Part shown: positions 7,610 through 14,408 of the stretch, piece after piece
Layout: each line of letters opens with the position of its first letter
How positions within the stretch are numbered: position 1 is the stretch's first letter
Source of the DNA: UMGS363 sp051891935
Lineage (GTDB): Bacteria > Bacillota > Clostridia > Oscillospirales > Ruminococcaceae
Length of the DNA stretch: 19,611 nt
Reading direction: 5' to 3'
Assembly (NCBI GenBank): GCA_051891935.1
Contig: JBJFFR010000056.1
Coordinates: forward strand, 1-19,611
Notes under the pieces: generated by a model
The model's database searches: none
Seen by the model: the letters and a program-made list of their open reading frames with translations, nothing else
Told to the model about the DNA's origin: nothing
Translations under genes and position numbers: made by a program

Positions 7610-8186
7610 TACGCATACCTCCGATTATACTATTCATAACAATTGTATTCATTATCTGGTCCTCTGTACGAACCATCTCAAGCAGAGCTTCCTTCTTTTT
7701 TCCGCTGAGCATAAATGCCTCCCCTATATCCTTCATATCGGATTCTGAGATATTAGGAATTTCAAGACTGCGTATGTCAGTAACTTTAACCATTGGTCTA
7801 TTACCGCCGGACACTTTGGCTGTAAGCTGATCCCTAACATATTTTGAATTAAGGAATGCTGATAAATATCCGGCATCTATCCCATTGCCCGATTTTCTGA
7901 TGATCGCACAAAATGACGGAACTGCCAATCCTGATGTTTCAGCAGTAATGTATGCAGCATCATATGGAGTTGACAGCTTAATTACCACATCTCCCTCACG
8001 AGTAAATTTGTCATTGTCGATCGCTTTGGAAATTACCGCTGTACCAACATCATCAATATTGATGACTCCATTTGATATTGCTTTCGGAGATAAAACACGG
8101 ATCGTTTTACCTTCATCATCACCGACTGTGGTAACTCTGGTCATTATCTGACCAACAATTACTTCTGCATAATCTTCAAGTTTCAT
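7602..8186 (-). CDS. Short HsdS-like specificity protein with a single target-recognition domain
   Basis: I take the start at the ATG ending at 8186 because CAGGAGG lies just upstream; the frame is open 61 codons further, but that includes the promoter. The 194-residue product begins MKLEDYAEVIVGQIMTRV, like the start of an HsdS target-recognition domain. It has the signature KLSTPYDAAYI then VPSFCAIIR, ends the domain with YLSAFLNS and GGNRPMVKVTDIRSLEIP, and finishes in one helical conserved region. It is about half a standard HsdS, so two copies would have to dimerise to give a bipartite, palindromic target. It is the first gene of the operon and overlaps the methylase gene. Confidence 0.85.
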   Translation of the reverse strand: MKLEDYAEVIVGQIMTRVTTVGDDEGKTIRVLSPKAISNGVINIDDVGTAVISKAIDNDKFTREGDVVIKLSTPYDAAYITAETSGLAVPSFCAIIRKSGNGIDAGYLSAFLNSKYVRDQLTAKVSGGNRPMVKVTDIRSLEIPNISESDMKDIGEAFMLSGKKKEALLEMVRTEDQIMNTIVMNSIIGGMRNE

Positions 8187-8242
8187 ATTTACCTCCTGTT
8201 TTTGTTCGTTTGTATTATTGATAAATACACCATGAAATATAT

Positions 8243-8323
8243 TGAACGTACATCTTATGATTGCATTATGCATCTGTACGTTTGATTTGTCAACGTTCAA
8301 ACGCGAAATATTTTGCACGTTCA
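8243..8323. promoter_or_regulatory. Four TGNACGTTCA-like boxes around the operon promoter
   Basis: Boxes at 8243-8252 (TGAACGTACA, reverse orientation), 8275-8284 (TGTACGTTTG), 8290-8299 (TCAACGTTCA) and 8314-8323 (TGCACGTTCA) share the core ACGTTYA. One lies downstream of the start point, one inside the -35/-10 spacer, one over the -35 hexamer and one upstream. This placement fits autoregulation. The binding factor is not known; it could be the S/M complex itself or a host regulator. Confidence 0.55.
8265..8293 (-). promoter_or_regulatory. Promoter of the S/M operon
   Basis: On the minus strand TTGACA (8288-8293) and CATAAT (8265-8270) are separated by exactly 17 bp. Transcription would begin near 8258 and leave a leader of about 70 nt before the HsdS-like start at 8186. 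Confidence 0.75.
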
Positions 8324-8415
8324 GATAAATTTGTATAAATGCACAAAACCAAACATACTTTTTATGCAATATCTTATGTTTTCTTTTTCCGTTTCCCCCT
8401 CGGAGAGCGCCTGTA

Positions 8416-8478
8416 CTTATGATATATCCCTCAAAATGTCCGCAGACGTTTTGGGGGATATGTCATAAGAACTATGAC
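8416..8478 (+). ncRNA. Structured plus-strand RNA element with alternative hairpins
   Basis: Arms at 8416-8440 and 8445-8469 give a 25-bp stem with a 4-nt loop. The three non-Watson-Crick positions are all U-G in plus-strand RNA (A-C on the other strand), which indicates that the plus strand is the folded one. GTCATA (8462-8467), part of the 3' arm, could instead pair with TATGAC (8473-8478), giving a mutually exclusive hairpin. Another near-perfect palindrome follows at 8482-8500. No good ORF lies in it and I see no strong plus-strand promoter; a transposon end or palindromic repeat is the alternative. Confidence 0.35.
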
Positions 8479-8540
8479 GTTACTTACGCCGGGCGTAAGT
8501 ATTCCGTGCGGTCCGCCGCCGATTTGCCTGCTTGCAGACA

Positions 8541-8618
8541 GAAAAACAGCCCTAATGCATTGAACGAAAATTGCATCAGGGCTATTCAGTTATCACTTGT
8601 TCTTGCTGGTGGATATAA
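8541..8618 (-). ncRNA. Candidate small RNA of about 75 nt ending in an intrinsic terminator
   Basis: A minus-strand promoter (8625-8653) is followed about 35 nt after its start point by a 12-bp hairpin (8548-8559 with 8572-8583). The hairpin is fully paired only in minus-strand RNA (one G-U) and is followed by GTTTTTCT. No start codon with a ribosome site lies between promoter and terminator. Prediction from signals only. Confidence 0.4.
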
Positions 8619-8624
8619 GATCAT

Positions 8625-8653
8625 AGTATAACATAATTCATGATATCTGTAAA
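8625..8653 (-). promoter_or_regulatory. Promoter of the candidate small RNA
   Basis: TTTACA (8648-8653) and TATACT (8625-8630) on the minus strand are 17 bp apart. The next signal downstream is the terminator hairpin ending at 8541, not a gene. Confidence 0.55.
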
Positions 8654-8687
8654 CACGCTATCAGAAACTCTTCCAGCACCTTTTGTT

Positions 8688-8858
8688 TTAATCCTCAATC
8701 AACCAGACAATAGAAACATCTTCTGTTTCCACAATAGTTGGATTGGACAGTTTGCCGGCGAGTGATGGTTTACTTATGCTCAACTCGAATTCAAAAGCAC
8801 ACTTTCCAATGAAGAAATTGAGCAGAATTTCAGCAACATAGATTTCTTCTCCGGCATT
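8688..8858 (-). pseudogene. Possible 3' gene remnant, minus strand
   Basis: A 57-codon open stretch ends at TAA (8688-8690) and contains EEIYVAEILLNFFIGK and PTIVETEDVSIVWLIED. It looks protein-like but has no start or ribosome site and is bounded upstream by a TGA. It overlaps the plus-strand remnant at 8766-8927, so at most one of the two is likely real. Confidence 0.3.
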
Positions 8859-8927
8859 GTGTCAGGACTTGAAGAAGCCCTTGCGTATGAAAAAGAATCG
8901 GCAAAAACTTCAGAATTGTTTTTATAA
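8766..8927 (+). pseudogene. Possible antitoxin-like gene remnant, plus strand
   Basis: The frame follows a TGA at 8763-8765 and runs to TAA at 8925-8927. Its end reads NIDFFSGIVSGLEEALAYEK, which resembles the N-terminal helix of HigA-type antitoxins (GLNEALEYEKG) and then stops early. It has no start codon. It ends beside the recombinase terminator, so it may be a gene broken when the recombinase element inserted. Confidence 0.3.
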
Positions 8928-8962
8928 AAAAGTGCTTTAGTACAAAACTTGTACCAAAGCAC
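8921..8962 (-). terminator. Terminator of the serine recombinase gene
   Basis: GTGCTTTAGTACA (8932-8944) and TGTACCAAAGCAC (8950-8962) form a 13-bp stem, fully paired in minus-strand RNA with one G-U, followed by TTTTTTAT. It lies 22 bp beyond the recombinase stop. Confidence 0.75.
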
Positions 8963-8983
8963 ATTTTTATCAAAAATTAGAAA

Positions 8984-10588
8984 TCACCCCACATTCCCCA
9001 CAAACTTATAACAAATCATAATATCCTGCTTTTTTACCCCGTCCACAACATACTTGTTGCCGACGGTGATTTTATCAATAAGCCTGTGAACGATCTCCTT
9101 GTCAAGCTCGGATATGTCCTTGAATTCCTTGATGAGCGTAATGTAGCTTTCAATGTTCTCGTCAGCAGCCGTACTCTCAAGGGTAATGGACTTGATGCGT
9201 TCAAGCTTCGCTTTCTGCTCCTCAAGCTCGGCTTCACAGCGACGTGACAATTCAATAAAACGCTCCTCGGAAAGAACACCGTTCAGCTTGTCCTCGTACA
9301 AGCGGTAAAACCTGTCGTCAAGCTCCTTGATACGCTTTTCGGTTGCCTTTGCGTCACGCTCGCTGCGTTCAATGGCTGCCTTATTGGTGCCGCACATCTT
9401 CTTTTTAAGCAGTTCGGCTGCCTTTTTCTCATCTTTCAGCACAAGCTTTATCTGACGCTTAACATCAAACAGCACGAAATCGTACAGATCCTTGCAGCTG
9501 ATGTAATGTATCGAACAAGCAACCTTACCTTTCTTTTTGTATGTGGTGCAGGTGAGAAAGTCTTTGCCATTTTTCTTTGGCGAAAGTGACAGCGAATATC
9601 CGCAGGTGCCGCACTTTACAAGTCCCGAAAAAAGATGCGGTTCTGTATTTCTGCGTCCACGCTTGCGGCTTGCGATCTGTGCATTGGCGTCCTTGAAAAG
9701 CTGTTCCGAAATAATAGGTGGATGAGTGTTCTCAACAATGATCCACTTGTCCTCGCTCTGTTTCACAACCTTTTTGCTTTTGAACGAAGTCTTGCGCTTC
9801 TTGCAATTGATCGTGTGTCCAAGATAGACTTGATTCTCAATCATCTTGTAAACAGTCGTCAGGTTCCATTCATAAGGATTTTTTGCATAAGCACGTCCTG
9901 CCGCCTTTGCCGCATAAGCAGTCGGCGTAAGCACCTTTTCAGCCGTGAGGATTCTCGCAATTTTATTGCAGCCGCAATTCTCGTATGCAGCCATTTTGAA
10001 TATACGCTCAACGATCGGAGCTGTGTCCTCATCAATTTCAAGAATATGCTTGTCAGCAGCAGACTTTTTGTAACCGTAAGCTGCCGTACTTCCGATAAAC
10101 TCACCTTTAAGAGCCTTGTGCCTCAATGCCTGGCGTGTTTTGCGTGAACAATCGGCAGGATAAAACTGATTGAAAATGTTCTTCATCGGAATCATCAAAT
10201 CCAAGTCAAAATTTTCCTTTGCACTATCAGCATCTTCACCGACCGAAATAAAACGGATGCCCTTTTCGGGAAAGATCTCTTCGATGTGCCTGCCAACTCC
10301 AAGGTAGGTTCTTCCAAAACGGGACAAGTCCTTTACAATAACCGTACTGATAAAACCTTTATCAATATCCGACATCATACGCTTGTATTCGGGACGATTG
10401 AAGTTTGTACCGGTGTAGCCATCGTCACAGTAGAAATCGTAGATGTTAATGTTGTGCTCATTGCAGTAATCAGATAAAATCTGACACTGCGTTTCGATTG
10501 AAACGCTGGTACCGTCATTGGGATCATCTTTGGACAAACGGCAATAACAGGCTGCTCCACCTATGCTATCGCTTTTGCTCTTCTCCAA
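8984..10588 (-). CDS. Large serine recombinase (TnpX/clostridial transposon type)
   Basis: 534 residues. The start is TTG at 10588 with GAGAGGAG just upstream. The N-terminal resolvase domain (about 12-150) has the catalytic S19 in YCRLS, then the signatures GYTGTNFNRPEY and VKDLSRFGRTYL. A recombinase domain follows (about 165-275), then a zinc ribbon (C326, C329 in CGTCGYS and a second Cys pair in the CTTY...GKVAC stretch), a long coiled coil (about 390-460), and a DUF4368-like end with HRLIDKITV. The gene appears intact. Family members cut and join attachment sites through a serine-DNA bond and mobilise clostridial transposons; their genes usually sit near one end of the element. The gene is preceded by two small genes on the same strand and followed by a terminator. 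Confidence 0.95.
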   Translation of the reverse strand: MEKSKSDSIGGAACYCRLSKDDPNDGTSVSIETQCQILSDYCNEHNINIYDFYCDDGYTGTNFNRPEYKRMMSDIDKGFISTVIVKDLSRFGRTYLGVGRHIEEIFPEKGIRFISVGEDADSAKENFDLDLMIPMKNIFNQFYPADCSRKTRQALRHKALKGEFIGSTAAYGYKKSAADKHILEIDEDTAPIVERIFKMAAYENCGCNKIARILTAEKVLTPTAYAAKAAGRAYAKNPYEWNLTTVYKMIENQVYLGHTINCKKRKTSFKSKKVVKQSEDKWIIVENTHPPIISEQLFKDANAQIASRKRGRRNTEPHLFSGLVKCGTCGYSLSLSPKKNGKDFLTCTTYKKKGKVACSIHYISCKDLYDFVLFDVKRQIKLVLKDEKKAAELLKKKMCGTNKAAIERSERDAKATEKRIKELDDRFYRLYEDKLNGVLSEERFIELSRRCEAELEEQKAKLERIKSITLESTAADENIESYITLIKEFKDISELDKEIVHRLIDKITVGNKYVVDGVKKQDIMICYKFVGNVG

Positions 10589-10617
10589 AAAATCACTCCT
10601 CTCTTAAGGGATTAGAG

Positions 10618-10663
10618 CGGTTGATGAAAACAATATACTGTAAAGCATTTTTCAAATCAACCG
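10618..10663. repeat. Inverted repeat upstream of the recombinase gene
   Basis: CGGTTGAT (10618-10625) and ATCAACCG (10656-10663) are perfect 8-bp arms around a 30-bp AT-rich spacer. They lie between the recombinase start and the end of the gene at 10677. Possible operator or recombinase site; role unproven. Confidence 0.3.
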
Positions 10664-10676
10664 ATTCTCTCTGAAA

Positions 10677-10853
10677 TTATGCAGTCATATCTTTACCTCT
10701 CGAATTCTTATCCGAAAGATAATCCGCAGCAATGTCAAGCAGGTCAGCCGTACCGTAGCTGTGAGAAACAACAAAAACCGTATCGCCGATTTTGATTTCA
10801 TAGCTGTCGGAGGTCGTCATAACAATGTTTTCTCTGTTTTCTTTGTAACGCAT
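10677..10853 (-). CDS. Small TnpW-like hypothetical protein
   Basis: 58 residues from the ATG ending at 10853, chosen because GGAGG sits 8 bp upstream; a TTG eight codons earlier overlaps the preceding stop but lacks a ribosome site. The core YEIKIGDTVFVVSHSYG followed by a short helix resembles the small transposon-encoded proteins (TnpW type) found beside large serine recombinases. It is cotranscribed with the recombinase and the gene at 10874. Family assignment is tentative. Confidence 0.65.
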   Translation of the reverse strand: MRYKENRENIVMTTSDSYEIKIGDTVFVVSHSYGTADLLDIAADYLSDKNSRGKDMTA

Positions 10854-10873
10854 ATTGTATGCCTCCGATCCGC

Positions 10874-11227
10874 TCAAACATCAGTCAGCTGATTCTCTTT
10901 ACAGACGATTTGACTGCGACTGTATGAATACATTCTTTCTTCAGCCTTATCGACATCACCCTTCATAGCAAGACGCTCGACCTTATCTGCATTCTTAAAC
11001 CCGGAAAGCAGACTCCACGCATTATTTCTTTCACTAATACTGCGGAGATATTCGTTACCGAGAAGGCAGTCATCCGATGAAAACCTTGCCTTGTGGCGGC
11101 TGTTAAGCAGGCAATAGTTTTTCAAAAGCATAAACTCTGCTTCATTTGCCCAATCGGTATAGTCTTCGTTCCCACACCTATCGTTTGTGATAAGCTTAAT
11201 GCTGTTGTTAAAATAATCATTTGTCAT
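10874..11227 (-). CDS. Hypothetical protein, first gene of the recombinase operon
   Basis: 117 residues from the ATG ending at 11227, with AAAGGA upstream; the longer open frame would run through the leader hairpin. The product is rich in Asn, Asp and Ser, with WANEAEFMLLKNYCLL and ADKVERLAMKGDVDKAEERM, probably helical and soluble. It has no membrane segment or catalytic motif that I recognise. It is followed closely by the small gene at 10677-10853 and then the recombinase, so a role in control of excision is possible but only inferred from position. Confidence 0.7.
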   Translation of the reverse strand: MTNDYFNNSIKLITNDRCGNEDYTDWANEAEFMLLKNYCLLNSRHKARFSSDDCLLGNEYLRSISERNNAWSLLSGFKNADKVERLAMKGDVDKAEERMYSYSRSQIVCKENQLTDV

Positions 11228-11263
11228 GTTAACACGTCCTTTCATAATGTTATTGGTTATTTG

Positions 11264-11312
11264 CATATAAAAAGCAACCGTAATTACTCGAAGTGACATA
11301 CGGTAATTACGG
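11264..11312 (-). terminator. Leader hairpin with T-tract, possible attenuator
   Basis: On the minus strand CCGTAATTAC and GTAATTACGG form a perfect 10-bp stem with a 14-nt loop, followed after GGTTGC by TTTTTAT. It lies between the promoter at 11483-11511 and the start codon at 11227, so transcripts must pass it. Each arm also contains the palindrome GTAATTAC, spaced 23 bp apart, so it could equally be a protein-binding operator. Confidence 0.45.
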
Positions 11313-11482
11313 CTGGATATACATATTTTGGATAAGCTGATTTTCTGCGGCAAAACGAAATATTCTTTTCGCCGCTTTGAATTCAACGTTTCTAAAAATA
11401 TACCAAGCAGTCAATTCACGTCACTTAATTTCAAAAAACAAAAATGTCTTTTATTCAAAGAATCGTTTTATGTATTGCTGGT

Positions 11483-11511
11483 ATTATATCATTAGAAATA
11501 CAGCCAGTCAA
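11483..11511 (-). promoter_or_regulatory. Promoter of the recombinase operon
   Basis: TTGACT (11506-11511) and TATAAT (11483-11488) on the minus strand with a 17-bp spacer. It predicts a leader of about 250 nt before the start at 11227. Confidence 0.7.
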
Positions 11512-11700
11512 TACTTTTAGAAAATATCTTTTGCATTGGAGAAAAATTCTGCAAAATTTAACAATCTTTGAGAATAGCTTTGAGCATATTTCACAAATCA
11601 TGCGCAATTAGCTTATAACAGTTGTACAAATTTCCTGGCAAAATCTCCCCCAAAGGCGCAAAACTGCGATATTCGGCGGATATACAAACACCGAAAGATA
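11512..11700. other. AT-rich non-coding stretch
   Basis: Together with the long leader at 11228-11482 this makes about 470 bp without a gene. Besides the promoter and leader hairpin I see no ORF with a ribosome site, no repeat and no clear terminator after the ATPase gene that ends at 11701. Confidence 0.5.
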
Positions 11701-13107
11701 TCAAAAATCCATAATATCTTTCAAGTTTACAAGCACAATACCACTGTCCGACCTTACCTCGTCTATCACAGCATCAGTAAAGCCTGATTTGGAGAAAAGA
11801 TAATAATAGGTGTTGTTTCTGTTTTTGTTGAATACATCTGCTTTTGCTTTTAATTCACGAAGCACGGAAATATCAAGCTTTTCATTTCGCCATTTGCATT
11901 CGCCGAAAATATAGTCATTCCGGTCGTTTGCGACTAAATCGATCTCCTCCTGACTGTGAGTTGCCGGGTCGGTTCCCCACCATCTTCCAATCGATGTAAA
12001 TAATATGGGCAGCTCACCTTTGGCGTTCTTTGCACTTAAATAATCTGCACATACCTTTTCAAAAACAAGACCCATATATCCATTGTAATCGGGTTCAATC
12101 TTTTTAAGCCACACCACCTGCTGTGCACCTGTTTCGATAAGGGTTCTGTTTGCAAAAACATAACGATACCAGAAGCGGAACATAAAATCAGAAATACAAT
12201 AGATAGTTTTTCGTGACGCTTCCTTTTCTCCAAACGGAGTTTCCTTGTGCAAAATTCCAAGCTCGCATAATATTTTGATATATTTCAGACATTTTGCAGA
12301 GTCCTCACCGATTTTTGTAGAGATCTCATTTGCTTTGGTGTGACCGCTTGCAATAGCTTCAATAATAGCACTGTAAACTCCCGGTTCCTGAACCTCCTGA
12401 CGAAGTATCAGCAAGGCTTCCTCATATAGATAGGAAGTGACCTTTAGATAATTTCGCTTTATATTCTCCTCAAAGCTTTCATTTGGATCAATTTGCTGTA
12501 AATACAAAGGAACTCCACCAAACGCACCGTACAGCTTAAGCTTTTCTTCATCGGAGAACCCCTCAAGAAATTTTGAACTTGTCTGATAATTAAACGGCTT
12601 CATATGAAGCTGTGCTGTTCGTCGTCCAAACAGCGGACTTTTTGAGCCAAGTACTTCCTTTTCCATAAATCCCATATAGCTTCCGCAGAGGATAATAAAC
12701 AGATTACCTTTTGAAAGCTTGTGGTCTATAAGATGCTGCAGCTCCGAAAGCAGAGCTTTGTTTTTCCTGACAAGATAAGGGAACTCATCGATTACAAGCA
12801 CAAGTTTTCTGCCATTCTGCCGTTCGTCAATATATGAAAGCGCATTTGTCCACGATGAAAACGGTTCTAAATTGTTTTCACCATATAAATCGAACACAAT
12901 CGATGAGAATTTTTCAAGATTGAGCTTATCGTTGCTTTGCTCCGCTGAATAAAAGATATAGTTTTTATCTCTACAGAACATACTCAGCAATGTTGTTTTT
13001 CCGACACGTCTCCGACCGTATAAAACGAAAAGCTGAAATTTGTCCTGTGCATAAAGCTCGTTCAGATCTGCAAGCTCTTTTTCTCTGCCGATAAATGATT
13101 CACGCAT
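11701..13107 (-). CDS. AAA ATPase with DUF234-type nuclease-like C-terminus
   Basis: 468 residues, full length for the archaeal-type ATPase/DUF234 family. It begins with FIGREKEL, a family hallmark, then Walker A GRRRVGKTT (31-39), Walker B LVLVIDEFPYL (102-111), a sensor-like FIILCGS, and GGVPLYL. A winged-helix region follows (about 250-310; NEISTKIGEDSAKCLKYIKIL), then FMFRFWYRYV and the C-terminal domain with EEIDLVA and FGECKW (about 385-405), an arrangement like PD-(D/E)XK nucleases. The exact role of the family is not known; it is common in mobile and defence loci. It is a single-gene unit with its own promoter and a ribosome site AAAAGGAG. Confidence 0.9.
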   Translation of the reverse strand: MRESFIGREKELADLNELYAQDKFQLFVLYGRRRVGKTTLLSMFCRDKNYIFYSAEQSNDKLNLEKFSSIVFDLYGENNLEPFSSWTNALSYIDERQNGRKLVLVIDEFPYLVRKNKALLSELQHLIDHKLSKGNLFIILCGSYMGFMEKEVLGSKSPLFGRRTAQLHMKPFNYQTSSKFLEGFSDEEKLKLYGAFGGVPLYLQQIDPNESFEENIKRNYLKVTSYLYEEALLILRQEVQEPGVYSAIIEAIASGHTKANEISTKIGEDSAKCLKYIKILCELGILHKETPFGEKEASRKTIYCISDFMFRFWYRYVFANRTLIETGAQQVVWLKKIEPDYNGYMGLVFEKVCADYLSAKNAKGELPILFTSIGRWWGTDPATHSQEEIDLVANDRNDYIFGECKWRNEKLDISVLRELKAKADVFNKNRNNTYYYLFSKSGFTDAVIDEVRSDSGIVLVNLKDIMDF

Positions 13108-13130
13108 AGTCTTCTCCTTTTATGAAATAA

Positions 13131-13180
13131 AAGTAATTTACTTTAAAGTTAATTATATCTCGTTTATTTCGTTTTGTCAA
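13131..13180 (-). promoter_or_regulatory. Promoter and operator-like palindromes of the ATPase gene
   Basis: TTGACA (13175-13180) and TATAAT (13152-13157) on the minus strand are 17 bp apart. Two palindromes overlap the transcription start region: ACTTTAAAGT (13140-13149) and AAGTAA-T-TTACTT (13131-13143). Such a placement suggests repression by an unknown regulator. Confidence 0.65.
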
Positions 13181-13249
13181 TACCTTTTTTAAAATTAGAT
13201 TGAAGTTTTATTTTATGCGTATCAACCTTGCCCCAAACGTCCGCATACC

Positions 13250-13279
13250 GCAAATAGGGATAATATGCCCCCTATTTGC
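13250..13279. terminator. Hairpin after the SpoVG-like gene
   Basis: GCAAATAGGG and CCCTATTTGC form a perfect 10-bp stem with a 10-nt loop, 22 bp beyond the SpoVG-like stop. It lacks a T-run on either side, so it may be a processing or mRNA-end structure and not a classical terminator. Confidence 0.4.
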
Positions 13280-13301
13280 AGCAGCGGAGAGGAAACCGAT
13301 C

Positions 13302-13616
13302 TTAACGAATGTCAGCTGCCTCAACAGTCATAACATAACGTGTATAGCTTTCAAGAATAGCATCTTCAAGCATATTTCTTGTCTTTTCATCAATGGGGTG
13401 AACAATATCTCTGAAAACGCCATTCTCCTTGCGTGAGGGCATTGCAACAAACAGCCTGTCATCACCCTCGATAACCTTAATGTCGTGGATAGCAAGACAA
13501 TTGTCGATAGTTATTGAAATGATATTGCCGTAGATCTCGATGCGTCTGCCGTCTTGGGCGTATGTAACTGTGTCCGGTTCTCTGCCTTCGATTTCGGGAA
13601 TTTTGAATTCTGCCAT
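13302..13616 (-). CDS. spoVG: SpoVG family protein
   Basis: 104 residues. The stretch from IDNCLAIHDIKVIEG through LFVAMPSRK, GVFRDIVHPI and the final helix (AILESYTRYV) follows the SpoVG fold closely: the VHDI, LFVAMPS and FRDI-HP motifs are all present. SpoVG proteins are small nucleic-acid-binding regulators, first known from sporulation and septation in Bacillus. Copies like this one, with an unrelated N-terminal 25 residues, occur on mobile elements and phages. The start has AAGGGGG upstream. Confidence 0.88.
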   Translation of the reverse strand: MAEFKIPEIEGREPDTVTYAQDGRRIEIYGNIISITIDNCLAIHDIKVIEGDDRLFVAMPSRKENGVFRDIVHPIDEKTRNMLEDAILESYTRYVMTVEAADIR

Positions 13617-13680
13617 GGTGCCACCCCCTTTCTTATCATTGCAATTTAATTCTAACAGAGGGTACCCAAACGGTGATCCT

Positions 13681-13737
13681 ATTATACAAAATGAGCAGGT
13701 TAGCTATTCGATTTACCTGCTCATTTTTTTGTATAAT
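13681..13737. terminator. Bidirectional hairpin terminator, GAGCAGGT type
   Basis: ATTATACAAAATGAGCAGGT (13681-13700) is answered by ACCTGCTCATTTTTTTGTATAAT (13715-13737). On the plus strand the core stem is followed by TTTTTTT; on the minus strand by TTTTG. It stands about 65 bp upstream of the SpoVG-like gene and would insulate it. Confidence 0.6.
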
Positions 13738-13976
13738 TTCCTGCCATTCTGTTCAACGTTGCCCGAATACTGCCGCTCTGATCTCTTTCAGAAATAAACA
13801 GATTTTTCGGAGCTTATAAAAAAACCGTTTCAACTGTCCGATTTTTTGTGCAGTTCTATTTGCAATTTAAACACCGTTTTAAGGCGTTTTGCAATTTATA
13901 GGGTAATTTATCAAATAAAGCTGTAAAACGCATTACAGAGCATTTTGCGCCGTTCCTGCACATTACAAAGCAAAAC
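13738..13976. other. Non-coding stretch between two hairpins
   Basis: No ORF with a ribosome site. The only pattern I see is the direct repeat TTGCAATTTA at about 13860 and 13890. Probably decayed sequence. Confidence 0.4.
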
Positions 13977-14010
13977 CCCGAACAGGTTGCTATAAACTCA
14001 CCTGCTCGGG
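13977..14010 (-). terminator. Terminator of the 14016-14623 gene pair, GAGCAGGT type
   Basis: CCCGAACAGGT and ACCTGCTCGGG form an 11-bp stem with one non-standard position that is a G-U pair in minus-strand RNA. On the minus strand it is followed by GGTTTTGCTTTG. It starts only 6 bp after the stop at 14016. Confidence 0.65.
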
Positions 14011-14015
14011 CGTTT

Positions 14016-14408
14016 TTAATCTCCCATCATATCAAAATGCCGTCTGTAACGCTTGGGAATCTCCACGGGAACATCATAACCGAGCTGTTTTAAAGCGTTC
14101 GGGATAATTTGCATACCGTCTTTGAAAAAGTCCTCTATTTGCTTTTCCTTGCGTGTTACGCTGTTATACGTTGACGGACAAACAAACGTCCAGTCTGCTC
14201 CCTCACGGTTTACCACCAAGCGGAAATACTTGTCAATGTCCGTATCGGGGAAACCTGCCAAGCGCAAGAGTATATGATGCTCAACGGCTTCATCTATCTG
14301 ACTGACAATGACCTGCTCACCGTCAAAGGATATGAGGACAAGCAGCGGTTCATCACGCTTCATTGCATCGGTCACGCTGCTTTCATCGGGATAGTATATT
14401 ATATTCAT
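14016..14408 (-). CDS. Conserved-looking mobile-element protein of unknown function
   Basis: 130 residues, mixed alpha/beta and soluble. Notable blocks are MNIIYYPDESSVTDAM, VSQIDEAVEHHILLRLAGF, DIDKYFRLVV, ADWTFVCPSTY and the final PKRYRRHFDMMGD. I associate this kind of protein with clostridial conjugative elements but cannot name a domain. The start codon overlaps the stop of the upstream RHH-like gene (ATGA), so the two are translationally coupled and may work together. Confidence 0.78.
   Translation of the reverse strand: MNIIYYPDESSVTDAMKRDEPLLVLISFDGEQVIVSQIDEAVEHHILLRLAGFPDTDIDKYFRLVVNREGADWTFVCPSTYNSVTRKEKQIEDFFKDGMQIIPNALKQLGYDVPVEIPKRYRRHFDMMGD

Noticed and set aside
8187..8369. 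N-terminal 61-residue extension of the HsdS-like protein
   Set aside because: It covers the promoter and operator boxes and is low in protein character; the AGGAGG site supports the later ATG.
8419..8631. 70-residue plus-strand ORF
   Set aside because: It runs through three hairpins and has no ribosome site, so the structure is better explained as RNA or repeat.
9635..10147. 170-residue plus-strand ORF inside the recombinase gene
   Set aside because: Antisense shadow of the intact recombinase; no ribosome site or domain.
11228..11386. 53-residue N-terminal extension of the gene at 10874
   Set aside because: It runs through the leader hairpin; the ATG at 11227 has the ribosome site.
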